Of a DNA stretch of 64,000 nucleotides, positions 27,388-35,814 are shown piece after piece. Every line of letters starts with the position of its first letter. Position 1 is the stretch's first letter. The stretch is from assembly GCA_937859595.1 (NCBI GenBank), contig CALMAH010000016.1:186001-250000 (forward strand), written 5' to 3'. The notes beneath the pieces are model-generated. The model was not told the origin of the DNA, searched no databases, and saw only the letters and a program-made list of their open reading frames with translations. The stretch comes from an uncultured Acidobacteriota bacterium. Its GTDB lineage: Bacteria > Acidobacteriota > Blastocatellia > Pyrinomonadales > Pyrinomonadaceae. The translations under genes were made by a program, and so were the position numbers.

Positions 27388-29046
27388 TTATTTACCCATG
27401 CGCTTCTTGTCCGCAGCCGCAAATTCGTCGGTGTCGTAATATCGGGGCCAGACGGGTGCATTTGCGATCTTTAGTCCGATAGCGAGGCCGATCTCGGCGT
27501 TCTGCACCATCGCAGATGCGTCCCACCAATCGTAATATTGATCGGATGGCTGGTGATAGTGTCGCGCGTTGTAGTTGCTGAAAAAACTGAGTGCCTCGCC
27601 CTTGAGCGGCGGAGCGAATTCATCCCCGTGCCGAAGCGAGACGGCCGGCACCCCCACCTTGGCGAACGGAAAATGGTCTGACCTGAAAAAGAAACCCTGT
27701 TCCGGCCGATTGTCGCCATCCAACCGCAGCTTGCGTTCGCGTGCCACCTCTTCTACGATCGGCCCCAGGCTCGACCTCTCAGACCCAAGAGCTGAAAAAT
27801 TGACCGTCCGGCCGAAGAAATTAACCCCGTCGATATTCACATTCCCCGCTATCTTATTGAGCGGAATAAGCGGGTTTTGGGCAAAATACTCCGCCCCGAG
27901 CAGTCCCTGCTCCTCCGCGGTCGGGAAAAAGAAATAGACCGAACGTTTTGGACGCTGTGCACGAGGAAGCCGGTTGATCACCTCACCGATACCTATCACG
28001 GCCGCAACGCCTGAGGCATTGTCGTATGCGCCATTGTAGATGCGGTCGCCTGCAGCATCCGGCTCGCCGATGCCAAGGTGGTCCCAGTGGGCGGTATAGA
28101 GAACATATTCATCTCTCATCTTGCGGTCGCTTCCTTCTATGACGCCGACGATATTTGGCGATTCGAACTCTGTCTTTTCCGCCTTCAGATCGATCTTGAC
28201 CTCGAGGCCGGTCTTGACAGGCCGAAATTGCCGGGTCGCAGCCTTGGCCCTAAGGCCTTCAAAGTCAACACCCGCCTGCTTCATTATTGCCTTAGCGGTA
28301 TCATCGGTCACCCACGACATCAGATCGAGGTAGGGTGTCTTGTCGTTTGCGTCCCGCGCTATCTCAGATCTCGGGCCACCGAAAGATGTCCGCACTACGT
28401 TCCATCCGTAACCGGCCGATTCTGTCGTGTGGATGAGAATTACCCCCGCCGCCCCGCGTCTCGCAGCCTCTTCGTATTTGTAGGTCCAGCGGCCGTAGTA
28501 GGTTAGAGCTTTGCCTCCAAAAAGGTCGGGTTCGTCGGCGGTCGCGGGAGGGTCATTGACCATGATCATCAAGATCTTGCCCTTGTAATCCTCGGCCGGA
28601 CCGCTGTAATCGTTCCAGTTGTAAAGCGAGGACTCGATGCCGTAACCCATAAAGACCAACTCGCCGCTAACGGATACATTTGCCTTCTGTGCCCCGGTTG
28701 TCGCGACGAAATCATCGCCGAAAGCAAACTTCTGAGCCTCCGGCCTCCGGCCGCTAACGACAAGTTGGGTTGCGGGATCGACCCTTATCCCCACGAGCTT
28801 CACGTTTTGGAAATAGCTGCTGCCATTTCCCGGCTTGATCCCGGCGGCACGCATCTCGGCCGCGATATAATCGGCGGCCTTCACGCTGCCCGGCGAGCCG
28901 GGTCCACGGCCCTCAAATTCGTCTGCCGAGATGCGTTTGACGCGCTCCCGGATCTTCGTTTCACTGAACCTGCTCTCGAAATTCTGAGCAGGGGCAAGTA
29001 GCGCAACGGAGAGAATGACTAGAATTACGGAAAATGATCTTTTCAT
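27388..29046 (-). CDS. Secreted M28-family peptidase with PA domain
   Basis: A 552-residue exported aminopeptidase. Signal peptide KRSFSVILVILSVALLAPA, then a lid/PA domain (about 120-290; LVFMGYGIESSLYNWNDY, GKILMIMVNDPP, GAAGVILIHTTESAG) inserted before the M28 catalytic core. Zinc ligands are visible in TAHWDHLGIG, GAYDNASGVA, AEEQGLLGAEYF, NIDGVNFFGRT and FRSDHFPFAK. Architecture is that of Vps70/PSMA-like bacterial M28 enzymes that release N-terminal residues from peptides. No FG-GAP repeats, unlike the other M28 gene in the window. A 25-nt palindrome lies 16-40 nt upstream of its start. Confidence 0.92.
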   Translation of the reverse strand: MKRSFSVILVILSVALLAPAQNFESRFSETKIRERVKRISADEFEGRGPGSPGSVKAADYIAAEMRAAGIKPGNGSSYFQNVKLVGIRVDPATQLVVSGRRPEAQKFAFGDDFVATTGAQKANVSVSGELVFMGYGIESSLYNWNDYSGPAEDYKGKILMIMVNDPPATADEPDLFGGKALTYYGRWTYKYEEAARRGAAGVILIHTTESAGYGWNVVRTSFGGPRSEIARDANDKTPYLDLMSWVTDDTAKAIMKQAGVDFEGLRAKAATRQFRPVKTGLEVKIDLKAEKTEFESPNIVGVIEGSDRKMRDEYVLYTAHWDHLGIGEPDAAGDRIYNGAYDNASGVAAVIGIGEVINRLPRAQRPKRSVYFFFPTAEEQGLLGAEYFAQNPLIPLNKIAGNVNIDGVNFFGRTVNFSALGSERSSLGPIVEEVARERKLRLDGDNRPEQGFFFRSDHFPFAKVGVPAVSLRHGDEFAPPLKGEALSFFSNYNARHYHQPSDQYYDWWDASAMVQNAEIGLAIGLKIANAPVWPRYYDTDEFAAADKKRMGK

Positions 29047-29061
29047 AGTTAAAGTTGCTGC

Positions 29062-29086
29062 TTAGATGTCGGGTCCCGACATCTAA
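29062..29086. repeat. Perfect 25-nt palindrome between folE and the M28 gene
   Basis: TTAGATGTCGGG (29062-29073), a central T, and CCCGACATCTAA (29075-29086) are perfect inverted copies. There is no T run on either side, so it is not a normal terminator. It lies in the untranslated region just upstream of the M28 gene and could be an operator or a small palindromic repeat. Confidence 0.75.
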
Positions 29087-29117
29087 TGCGGTCTATTAGG
29101 TTTTTTCAGGCATTACG

Positions 29118-29699
29118 CTAGCCTTTTATCAATGCCATCGCCTCGGAGCGTGTCCGCGGGTCGCGTCGGAAGCCGCCGAGCACCGCCGACGTTATCGTGA
29201 TCGCCCCCGGTTTCTTTACTCCGCGAAGCGTCATGCACGTGTGTTCGGCCTCTATCACCACCATCACACCGATCGGCTTTAGCCCCTCGAACAGCGTGTT
29301 TGCGATCTCCTGAGTAAGACGTTCCTGAACCTGCAGCCGTCGCGAGAATATCTCGGCAATGCGTGCAAGCTTTGATAATCCGACGATGCGGCCGCCTTTC
29401 GGGATGTAAGCAATATGACATTTTCCTACAAAAGGCGCCAGATGGTGCTCGCAGACCGAGGCTATCGAAATGTCCTTTACCAGGACCATTTCGTCGTGAG
29501 AGTCGCCGGGCAGTGGAACGATGTGCTCTTTTGGATCCTGCCATATACCCTCGGTCAGCTCGGCATAGAAATCGGCTACACGCTCGGGGGTTTTCCGCAG
29601 CCCTTCTCTGTCCGGGTCCTCACCAATACCCTCCAGCACGAGCCTGATCCCATCAGCAACCTTCTTTTTATCGAGCTTCCTTTTTGCCTTTGCTTTCAT
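29118..29699 (-). CDS. folE: GTP cyclohydrolase I
   Basis: First enzyme of tetrahydrofolate/biopterin synthesis, turning GTP into dihydroneopterin triphosphate. The 193 residues show the family core: EGIGEDPDREGLRKTPERV, the zinc ligands Cys and His in CEHHLAPFVGKCHIAYIP, GLSKLARIAEIFSRRLQVQE, and the third ligand in HTCMTLRGV. Type I (FolE) rather than FolE2. ATG at 29699 (MKAKAKRKLDKK) gives a short basic leader. Same strand as the M28 gene, 71 nt upstream of it. Confidence 0.95.
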   Translation of the reverse strand: MKAKAKRKLDKKKVADGIRLVLEGIGEDPDREGLRKTPERVADFYAELTEGIWQDPKEHIVPLPGDSHDEMVLVKDISIASVCEHHLAPFVGKCHIAYIPKGGRIVGLSKLARIAEIFSRRLQVQERLTQEIANTLFEGLKPIGVMVVIEAEHTCMTLRGVKKPGAITITSAVLGGFRRDPRTRSEAMALIKG

Positions 29700-29903
29700 A
29701 AACGTTCCCGATCTGTTTGCCGCTGCCTTATCCTGCGATTCAGGTTCGAAACCAATTTATCGGACCTCGGTTTTTTTTTCCTGCTTTGGCTAACAGACCA
29801 AGTTTATCGCGCGAGAACGCAATTTAGCGAATGAGAAACGGGAAGTTAGTGCTGATACATCTCGCACGGCGGTTTCGCGTAACTATCCGGAGGGAATGAT
29901 CTT

Positions 29904-30242
29904 ATGCGAAGAATAACGCTATCCATACTTACTCTTGCCATTCTGCTACAAAGCTACGCCGCGTTTGGACAGGCTGACCGCCGGATCCGGTTCGCAAAAG
30001 GCCGCACTTCGGCCACGGTCAAGGGGACCATCCCTGCCGGTGGAAGGATCTGCTATGCAGCGGGAGCTCGTCGCGGCCAGGCCCTTACAGCCACTGTCAG
30101 CTCGCGCTCAGGACGGGTCCGCATATTCGAAAGCGGCGGGACCGCATACACATACGAGATAGAGCAAAGCGGCGATCAATCGATCTGTGTGGACAACCTT
30201 TCGCGGGCGACCACATTTTCGCTCTCGGTTTCAATACGATAG
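29904..30242 (+). CDS. Small secreted protein, possibly PliG/PPC-like
   Basis: A 112-residue exported protein: signal peptide (RRITLSILTLAILLQSYAAF, cleavage near GQA) and a compact beta domain (FAKGRTSATVKGTIPAGGRI, YAAGARRGQALTATVSSRSG, TTFSLSVSI). The FAKG..SATVKG..GARxGQ pattern recalls periplasmic lysozyme inhibitors of the PliG type and pre-peptidase beta domains; this is a weak resemblance. GGAGGGA lies about 10 nt upstream of the ATG. Stands alone between divergent folE and argS. Confidence 0.65.
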   Translation: MRRITLSILTLAILLQSYAAFGQADRRIRFAKGRTSATVKGTIPAGGRICYAAGARRGQALTATVSSRSGRVRIFESGGTAYTYEIEQSGDQSICVDNLSRATTFSLSVSIR

Positions 30243-30250
30243 CGGCCTTT

Positions 30251-30280
30251 TTGCCTATCGCGTTCGGCAGAACGTATAAT
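30251..30280 (+). promoter_or_regulatory. Candidate argS promoter
   Basis: TTGCCT at 30251-30256 and a perfect TATAAT at 30275-30280 with 18-nt spacing lie about 35 nt before the argS start. The -10 is strong, the -35 moderate. Confidence 0.5.
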
Positions 30281-30315
30281 CACTGTTTTATCTACGCTCT
30301 CGTGGGAAAACCTGA

Positions 30316-32322
30316 ATGACGCTGCTCGAACTACAAACATCCCTTCGAAATGCCATCGCTGATGCCTCGAAGAAACACTTCAATATGGTGCCGGACCACA
30401 TCGCGGTTGAGGTGCCGCCGAAAACCGAACTGGGCGATCTTGCCTTTCCTGTCGCGTTTGAACTCGCAAAACTGATCAAGCAGCAAACCGGCGAGAAACA
30501 AAATCCGCGCGCGATTGCCGAGAAACTTAAAGAGGCCGTCGAAGGGCTTGATTACGTGGACCGTGTTGAGATCGCTGGGCCCGGATATCTGAATATTTTC
30601 TATGAACGTGCAGGGTTTCTGATCGACAATCTCGAAGCAAGATCCTTGCCGGCCAGATCCGGGGCACAAAACAAGGTCTGCGTCGAACACACGTCGGTCA
30701 ACCCCAACAAGGCAGCCCATATCGGCCATGTTCGAAACTCTGTTCTTGGCGACACCTTTCAGAGAATTCTGAAGGCGACCGGAAAGCGTGTAGAGGTACA
30801 AAACTACATTGACAATACCGGCGTTCAGGTGGCAGATGTCGTGGTTGGGTTTATGTTCATCGAGAACATGAAGTTAGAGGCGATAAAGACTCTGGAAAAA
30901 GAACTTACTGCCTCCGGGGGATCGTTCGATTACTATTGCTGGGACCTTTATGCCCGGGTGGGCCAGGCATATCACGAGAACGAAGATCTGAAAAAACATC
31001 GCGCCGAGGTCCTTCACCGGATCGAAGAAGGAGAAAACGAGACCGCGGAGCTTGCGGACTATGTTGCGACCCGTAACGTCGAGTGCATCCTCAAGACGAT
31101 GGAGCGCTTTGGCATACGCTATGACTTACTTCCCCGTGAGTCTGAGATCCTGCATCTCCATTTTTGGGACCGGGCCTTTGAGCAGATGAAAAAACTCGGG
31201 GTGATCCACTATGAGGCGGAAGGAAAGAACTCCGGCTGCTGGGTAATGCCGTTTGAATCGCATGAAGGCACCGATGAGCACGAAGCCGACAAGATCCTTG
31301 TCCGGTCGAACGGTACGGTGACCTACACCGGTAAGGACATCGCCTACCAGATGTGGAAACTTGGTATCCTTGGCCTCGACTTTCATTACAAGCCGTTTTA
31401 CACGTACGAAAATGGGCAGACGGCCTGGATCACGACGCCGAATGAGGAGGAGATCGCCGCCAATGCTCCTGATTTCGGCCACGGCGAAACCGTTTATAAC
31501 GTGATCGACACGCGTCAATCGTATCCGCAGGAAATAGTAAAGAAAGGCGTCGCGGCGATCTATCCAGAACGGGGCGAGGCTGCAAGCGTTCATCTCTCGT
31601 ACGAGATGGTGGCGCTCTCGCCGGCTGCCGCAGAAGAACTTGGGTTTTCGCTTTCGGATGATGACCGAAATAGGGCCTTTATAGAAATGAGTGGACGCAA
31701 GGGGCTGGGCGTAAAGGCGGACGACCTTCTCGACCGGTTAGAGGCAAATGCGTTTGCCGAAGTGGAAACGCGCCATCCCGATGCGGACAGCAATGAGAAA
31801 AGGCATATCGCACATCAGATCGCCGTCGGGGCTTTACGGTATTTTCTGCTTAAGTTTACGAGAAATACCGTCATAGTTTTCGATTTCAAGGAAGCGCTTT
31901 CGTTCGAGGGCGAAACGGGATGTTTCTGCCAGTATTCCGCCGTTCGTGCAAATTCGATCTTCAGAAAGCTGGAAGAGCGGGGCGAGGATGTCGCGGAGAT
32001 AAGGTCCTCGCTGTCGGAGACCGCTAAGCTGCGGGAGCTCTTCGCAACGGAAGGTTCAAACGAGATATGGGCACTTCTTACACTTGCTTCGCGGCTGGAA
32101 GAATCGGTCGAACAGGCAGCCCGGGCAAATGAGCCGGCAATACTGGCGAAATATACCTTCAATCTGGCAAAGTCATTCAATCTTTTCTACCACAATCACA
32201 AGATCCTGCCGGAGCCTGATCCGGTTCGGCGTGCGTTGCTTATCTCCACTGCGGACACGGTCCGCCGTTCGCTGACCGCCGCACTCGATCTGATGGGCAT
32301 CGAGGTCCCCGATCGGATGTGA
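30316..32322 (+). CDS. argS: Arginyl-tRNA synthetase
   Basis: Charges tRNA-Arg. The N-terminal Add-1 domain (first 110 residues) is followed by the class I motif NPNKAAHIGHVRNSVLGD (HIGH). The usual degenerate KMSK position reads MSGRKGLGVKADDLL, as in many ArgRS that lack a canonical KMSKS. The C-terminal DALR anticodon-binding domain ends LLISTADTVRRSLTAALDLM. At 668 residues it is longer than E. coli ArgS (577), with extra sequence around residues 330-400 that is typical of one bacterial subgroup. It is directly upstream of the trp leader region. Confidence 0.94.
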   Translation: MTLLELQTSLRNAIADASKKHFNMVPDHIAVEVPPKTELGDLAFPVAFELAKLIKQQTGEKQNPRAIAEKLKEAVEGLDYVDRVEIAGPGYLNIFYERAGFLIDNLEARSLPARSGAQNKVCVEHTSVNPNKAAHIGHVRNSVLGDTFQRILKATGKRVEVQNYIDNTGVQVADVVVGFMFIENMKLEAIKTLEKELTASGGSFDYYCWDLYARVGQAYHENEDLKKHRAEVLHRIEEGENETAELADYVATRNVECILKTMERFGIRYDLLPRESEILHLHFWDRAFEQMKKLGVIHYEAEGKNSGCWVMPFESHEGTDEHEADKILVRSNGTVTYTGKDIAYQMWKLGILGLDFHYKPFYTYENGQTAWITTPNEEEIAANAPDFGHGETVYNVIDTRQSYPQEIVKKGVAAIYPERGEAASVHLSYEMVALSPAAAEELGFSLSDDDRNRAFIEMSGRKGLGVKADDLLDRLEANAFAEVETRHPDADSNEKRHIAHQIAVGALRYFLLKFTRNTVIVFDFKEALSFEGETGCFCQYSAVRANSIFRKLEERGEDVAEIRSSLSETAKLRELFATEGSNEIWALLTLASRLEESVEQAARANEPAILAKYTFNLAKSFNLFYHNHKILPEPDPVRRALLISTADTVRRSLTAALDLMGIEVPDRM

Positions 32323-32328
32323 TTGACA
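32323..32328 (+). promoter_or_regulatory. Candidate -35 element for the trp operon
   Basis: A perfect TTGACA stands right after the argS stop codon. The region 17-19 nt downstream (TTACTTAT) is only a poor -10 match, so the promoter call is tentative. Transcription from here would begin close to the short ORF at 32361. Confidence 0.35.
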
Positions 32329-32360
32329 ATCGGCTTGATCATCTGTTACTTATTTCCTAG

Positions 32361-32468
32361 ATGAGAGAACCTATCAGTTTCGAATTTCGATCGGCAACCT
32401 GGCATAGCTGGCGTCTATACGCGGTCTTGCCCGGGTGCGATCTTGCTGCATTGAACTTCAACGTCTGA
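32361..32468 (+). CDS. Putative trp leader peptide
   Basis: An ATG-started ORF of 35 codons ends with TGA at 32466-32468, 24 nt before the terminator stem upstream of trpE. It contains two tryptophan codons three codons apart (TGG CAT AGC TGG at 32400-32411). A ribosome pausing there at low charged tRNA-Trp could alter folding of the following RNA. GCGGT at 32421-32425 can pair with ACCGC in the 5' arm of the terminator (32494-32498), but only by 5 bp. No clear Shine-Dalgarno sequence precedes it. The coding status is uncertain. Confidence 0.4.
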   Translation: MREPISFEFRSATWHSWRLYAVLPGCDLAALNFNV

Positions 32469-32492
32469 TACAGGATCTCCATTTCCAGGTAG

Positions 32493-32524
32493 AACCGCTT
32501 AACCGAAAGGTTGGCGGTTTTTTT
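32493..32524 (+). terminator. Intrinsic terminator/attenuator immediately before trpE
   Basis: AACCGC (32493-32498) and AACC (32501-32504), a GAAA tetraloop, then GGTT (32509-32512) and GCGGTT (32514-32519) form a stem with a small internal loop, followed by seven T (32518-32524). The trpE ATG is only 4 nt further on. A strong terminator between promoter and first gene is the hallmark of an attenuator. Confidence 0.8.
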
Positions 32525-32528
32525 GTTT

Positions 32529-33998
32529 ATGAACTTAGATAACCAGTCGAGAATTGACGCCGGTTCGGTCATCCCCGTGGTGCGGACGATGTCGGCGGAC
32601 CTGATCACGCCGCTGGCGGTTTATCTCAAGCTCGCAGCGGACGGCACGGAATCGTTCCTGCTCGAATCGGTCGAGGGCGGTGAAGCTCTGGCCCGCTATT
32701 CGTTCATTGGAACCGACCCGTATCTGACGGCCACCGGAAACGACAAACGAACCGAAATCAGGGACAACAGCGGCACCCGCCGGCTCGATCGCTCTGTGCT
32801 CTCATTTCTTCGCGGACATTTCGCGGGAAAACGTCTCGTGCCGGCGGATGACCTGCCGAGTTTTGTCGGCGGGGCGATCGGCATAATGGGATTTTCGTGT
32901 GCAGCGTGGTTCGAACCTGTACTCAAACATTCGATGAAAAACGTCGAGGAGGAAGCCGCTTTCATGTTTTGCCGGACCGTCGTCGCATTTGATCACGCAA
33001 AGCAAGTAATAAGGATCATTACGCTGGTCTTTGCGGACGAGGCGGCGGGAGACAGACAGAAGCTGGAAGAGTTGATCCGCAAGGCAGAGAATATAAACAA
33101 AAACACAGCCGATCGGTTGGAAAACGAACCGATCCGCCTGCCCGACGATGACATGCCGGGCGAACCTGAGGAGATCGTTTCTAATTATGAACGTGACGTT
33201 TTTGAGCATGACGTCCGACGGGTGAAAGAGTCCATCGCTGCGGGCGATGCGTATCAGGTGGTGCTGTCGCAATGCTTTTCGCGTAGGACATCGGCGTCGC
33301 CGGTAGCCATTTATCGTGCGATGCGCTCTCTCAACCCGTCGCCATATATGTTTTTGATCCGAATGGACGGGCGTTCGCTTATCGGAGCGTCGCCGGAAAT
33401 GCTTGTCCGCTGCCGGGGAGAAGATCTGGAATACCGGCCGATCGCCGGGACGCGGCCGCGCGGCAAAACCGACGAGGAAGACACCCGGCTTGCAGAAGAA
33501 ATGCTTGCAGACGAAAAGGAGGTGGCAGAACACATGATGCTCGTCGATCTTGGCCGCAATGACCTCGGCCGGGTCGCCGAATTTGGGAGCGTCAAAGTAT
33601 CGGGTTTGATGAGCGTCGAAAAATATTCGCATGTGCAGCATCTTGTTACCTATCTTTCAGCGAAGTTAAAGAAAGGCCTGGACAGGTTCGACGCCCTGGC
33701 TGCCTGCTTCCCTGCGGGGACCGTCTCGGGTGCGCCGAAGATTCGTGCGATCGAGATCATCAGTGAGCTTGAACCAACGCCGCGCGGCATCTATTCCGGG
33801 GCTGTCGGTTACTTTGATTATTCGGGAAATATGGACACTTGCATTGCGATCAGAACGATGGAAGTAAGTGACGGCGTGGCAAAAATACAGGCCGGAGCAG
33901 GTATCGTCGCCGACTCCGACCCGGCAGCGGAATACCAGGAAACCGTGAACAAGGCCGCAGCTTTGTTGAAGGCAATAGAGATCGCGGAAGAACAATGA
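32529..33998 (+). CDS. trpE: Anthranilate synthase component I
   Basis: Converts chorismate to anthranilate using ammonia from the TrpG glutaminase. Start chosen at ATG 32529 (MNLDNQSRIDAG); the reading frame continues upstream to a TTG at 32511, but that lies inside the terminator hairpin. N-terminal domain with SADLITPLAVYLKLAADG and LLESVEGGEALARYSFIG (Ser of the tryptophan feedback site in LLES). The chorismate-binding half shows IAAGDAYQVVLSQCF, SPEMLVRC, PIAGTRPRGK, DLGRNDLGRVA and FPAGTVSGAPKIRA. No Shine-Dalgarno sequence is visible: the ATG follows a T run. ATGA overlap with trpD (33995-33998). trpG is not in the operon. Confidence 0.95.
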   Translation: MNLDNQSRIDAGSVIPVVRTMSADLITPLAVYLKLAADGTESFLLESVEGGEALARYSFIGTDPYLTATGNDKRTEIRDNSGTRRLDRSVLSFLRGHFAGKRLVPADDLPSFVGGAIGIMGFSCAAWFEPVLKHSMKNVEEEAAFMFCRTVVAFDHAKQVIRIITLVFADEAAGDRQKLEELIRKAENINKNTADRLENEPIRLPDDDMPGEPEEIVSNYERDVFEHDVRRVKESIAAGDAYQVVLSQCFSRRTSASPVAIYRAMRSLNPSPYMFLIRMDGRSLIGASPEMLVRCRGEDLEYRPIAGTRPRGKTDEEDTRLAEEMLADEKEVAEHMMLVDLGRNDLGRVAEFGSVKVSGLMSVEKYSHVQHLVTYLSAKLKKGLDRFDALAACFPAGTVSGAPKIRAIEIISELEPTPRGIYSGAVGYFDYSGNMDTCIAIRTMEVSDGVAKIQAGAGIVADSDPAAEYQETVNKAAALLKAIEIAEEQ

Positions 33999-35020
33999 AC
34001 AGCTCTTTTCTGAAAATGATGGTCGGCAAGCTCCGCTCGGGACTAGATGTGTCTCGGGACGAAGCGGAACCGCTGCTGGACGCAATGATCTCGGAAACCG
34101 ATGAACTGCTGCTCGCCGATACGCTGCGGGCATGGAACGCAAAAGGAATAGCCGAAGAAGAGATATTCGAGACGGCCAAGATAATGCGATCGAGAATGAA
34201 GCGCGTGCGGTCTCGCCATGATGTCTTTGTTGATATTGTCGGCACAGGCGGCAGTAAAGCGAAGTCTTTTAACGTCTCGACCGCGGCGGCGTTTGTAGTC
34301 GCAGGAGCTGGCGTGCCCGTTGCAAAACACGGCAATAAGGCAGCCACAAGCAGCTCAGGCAGTGCCGACGTGCTCGCCGAACTCGGTGTCGATCCGGCAG
34401 TCGATCCGCATACCGCCGAACGCTGCCTTAATGAGATCGGCCTCTGCTTTATGTTTGCGCCGAATCACCATCGCCTTTCGCCGACGCTCGGCAAGGTGCG
34501 CCGCGGCCTCGGTTTTCCAACGATCTTCAACTGCGTCGGGCCGCTATGTAATCCTGCATCGGCCCCGCATCAGTTGATCGGCGTCTGGGACAAAGAACTC
34601 ATGCCAAAGATGGCCAATGCCCTCGCCCGCCTCGGCACTAAGCGATCGTGGATGGTGCACGGCGAGGACGGCCTGGACGAAATATCCATAACAGGCAGGA
34701 CATATGTGGCAGAGATCGAGGACGGAAAGGTAAGCAGCGTCGAGATAACGCCTGATGAATTCAACATCGCTACGGGAAATTCCGAGGGTATTCAAGCCCG
34801 CACGCCAATGGAAAGTGCCTCGTTGATCCGCGAAGTGCTCAGCGGAGGGTGCCGCGAAACTCCGGCCGAGTCCATCGTTTTGACAAACGCAGCGGCAGCA
34901 TTTTATCTGGCCGGTTGCGCAGCAAACATCGATGACGGTTATGCCCTCGCTGCGGACAGCATAAGAAGCGGTTCCGCCATAAAGAAACTTGAGCAACTGT
35001 CGGAGGCGGTTCGAAAATGA
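33995..35020 (+). CDS. trpD: Anthranilate phosphoribosyltransferase
   Basis: Second step of the branch: joins anthranilate to PRPP. Of 341 residues, the expected length for a stand-alone enzyme with no TrpG fusion. PRPP- and metal-binding motifs VDIVGTGGSKAKSFNVSTAA, VAKHGNKAATSSSGSADVLA and NHHRLSPTLGKVRRGLGFPT are intact. Starts within the trpE stop (ATGA) and ends overlapping trpC in the same way (35017-35020), so the three genes are translationally coupled. Confidence 0.95.
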   Translation: MNSSFLKMMVGKLRSGLDVSRDEAEPLLDAMISETDELLLADTLRAWNAKGIAEEEIFETAKIMRSRMKRVRSRHDVFVDIVGTGGSKAKSFNVSTAAAFVVAGAGVPVAKHGNKAATSSSGSADVLAELGVDPAVDPHTAERCLNEIGLCFMFAPNHHRLSPTLGKVRRGLGFPTIFNCVGPLCNPASAPHQLIGVWDKELMPKMANALARLGTKRSWMVHGEDGLDEISITGRTYVAEIEDGKVSSVEITPDEFNIATGNSEGIQARTPMESASLIREVLSGGCRETPAESIVLTNAAAAFYLAGCAANIDDGYALAADSIRSGSAIKKLEQLSEAVRK

Positions 35021-35814
35021 CGGGAACGATACTCGATAAGATCATCGATGCAAAACGCCCCAGGCTCGAAGCTCTGAAGCGCGAGACAGGCCTTTCCGAG
35101 ATGATCCAACTGGCGGAAGATGTGCGGCGAGGCGTCACGCCAAATAGGCTCCGAACCGCCCTTTCTCAAGCCGGCGAGCCGAAGATAATTGCCGAGTTCA
35201 AACGGGCTTCGCCTTCAAAAGGCATTATAAACAACAGTCTCGACCCTGTGAAAACGGCGCTGTCATACCAGGCCGGCGGGGCCGCCGCGATATCGGTCCT
35301 GACCGAAGAAGATTTTTTCAAAGGCTCGCTCAATGAGCTAAAAAAAATAAGGAAGGCAGTGGAACTCCCAATTCTGAGAAAGGATTTTATCGTTGACGCA
35401 TATCAGATATATGAATCTGCCGTGGCGGGAGCAGATGCGGTGCTGCTCATCGCCTCCACGCTAACCTCTGAAAGTTTGGAAAACTTTCAGAGGTTAGCGG
35501 CATCGTTGGGGCTGGACGCCATCGTCGAGGTCCACAACCGCGATGAACTCAGAAAAGCCTCCGATATCGGAGCAGGGATCATAGGCGTGAACAACCGAAA
35601 CCTGAAAACGTTCGAAGTCTCGCTCGATGTTTCCCGCGAATTGATAAAACATAGTCCGAAAGGCTCAATAATGATCGCCGAAAGCGGAATTTCAAGTGCT
35701 CAGGAGATTGCCGAACTCCACTCGCTCGGATACGATGCGTTCCTGGTTGGCGAAGGCCTTATGCGAAGCGGCGATCCCGCCGCGGCATTACGGAGGCTCA
35801 ATGACAAAGGTTAA
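35017..35814 (+). CDS. trpC: Indole-3-glycerol phosphate synthase
   Basis: Ring closure of carboxyphenylaminodeoxyribulose phosphate. A TIM barrel of 265 residues with the expected motifs: IAEFKRASPSKGIIN (catalytic Lys), SVLTEEDFFKGSLNEL, LRKDFIVDAYQI (second Lys), ADAVLLIAS, GLDAIVEVHNRDEL, GVNNRNLKTFEV and IAESGISSAQEI. Not fused to TrpF. Within it, codons for LTSESLENFQRLA lie in a perfect 19-bp inverted repeat (35459-35499); by eye against typical family members, no extra residues are inserted there. Overlaps trpD by 4 nt and trpF by 14 nt. Confidence 0.95.
   Translation: MTGTILDKIIDAKRPRLEALKRETGLSEMIQLAEDVRRGVTPNRLRTALSQAGEPKIIAEFKRASPSKGIINNSLDPVKTALSYQAGGAAAISVLTEEDFFKGSLNELKKIRKAVELPILRKDFIVDAYQIYESAVAGADAVLLIASTLTSESLENFQRLAASLGLDAIVEVHNRDELRKASDIGAGIIGVNNRNLKTFEVSLDVSRELIKHSPKGSIMIAESGISSAQEIAELHSLGYDAFLVGEGLMRSGDPAAALRRLNDKG
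35459..35499. repeat. Perfect 19-bp inverted repeat inside trpC
   Basis: The arms are CGCTAACCTCTGAAAGTTT (35459-35477) and its exact reverse complement (35481-35499), separated by GGA. Both DNA and mRNA can fold into a 19-bp hairpin in the middle of a conserved gene. The encoded residues keep the normal length of the region. Confidence 0.95.

Noticed and set aside
32480..32524. T-box riboswitch upstream of trpE
   Set aside because: The stretch GGTAGAACCGC resembles part of the T-box motif, but the UGGN bulge that pairs with the tRNA end reads UAGA, and the leader (about 150 nt) is short for stem I plus antiterminator. The match comes mainly from the terminator arm.
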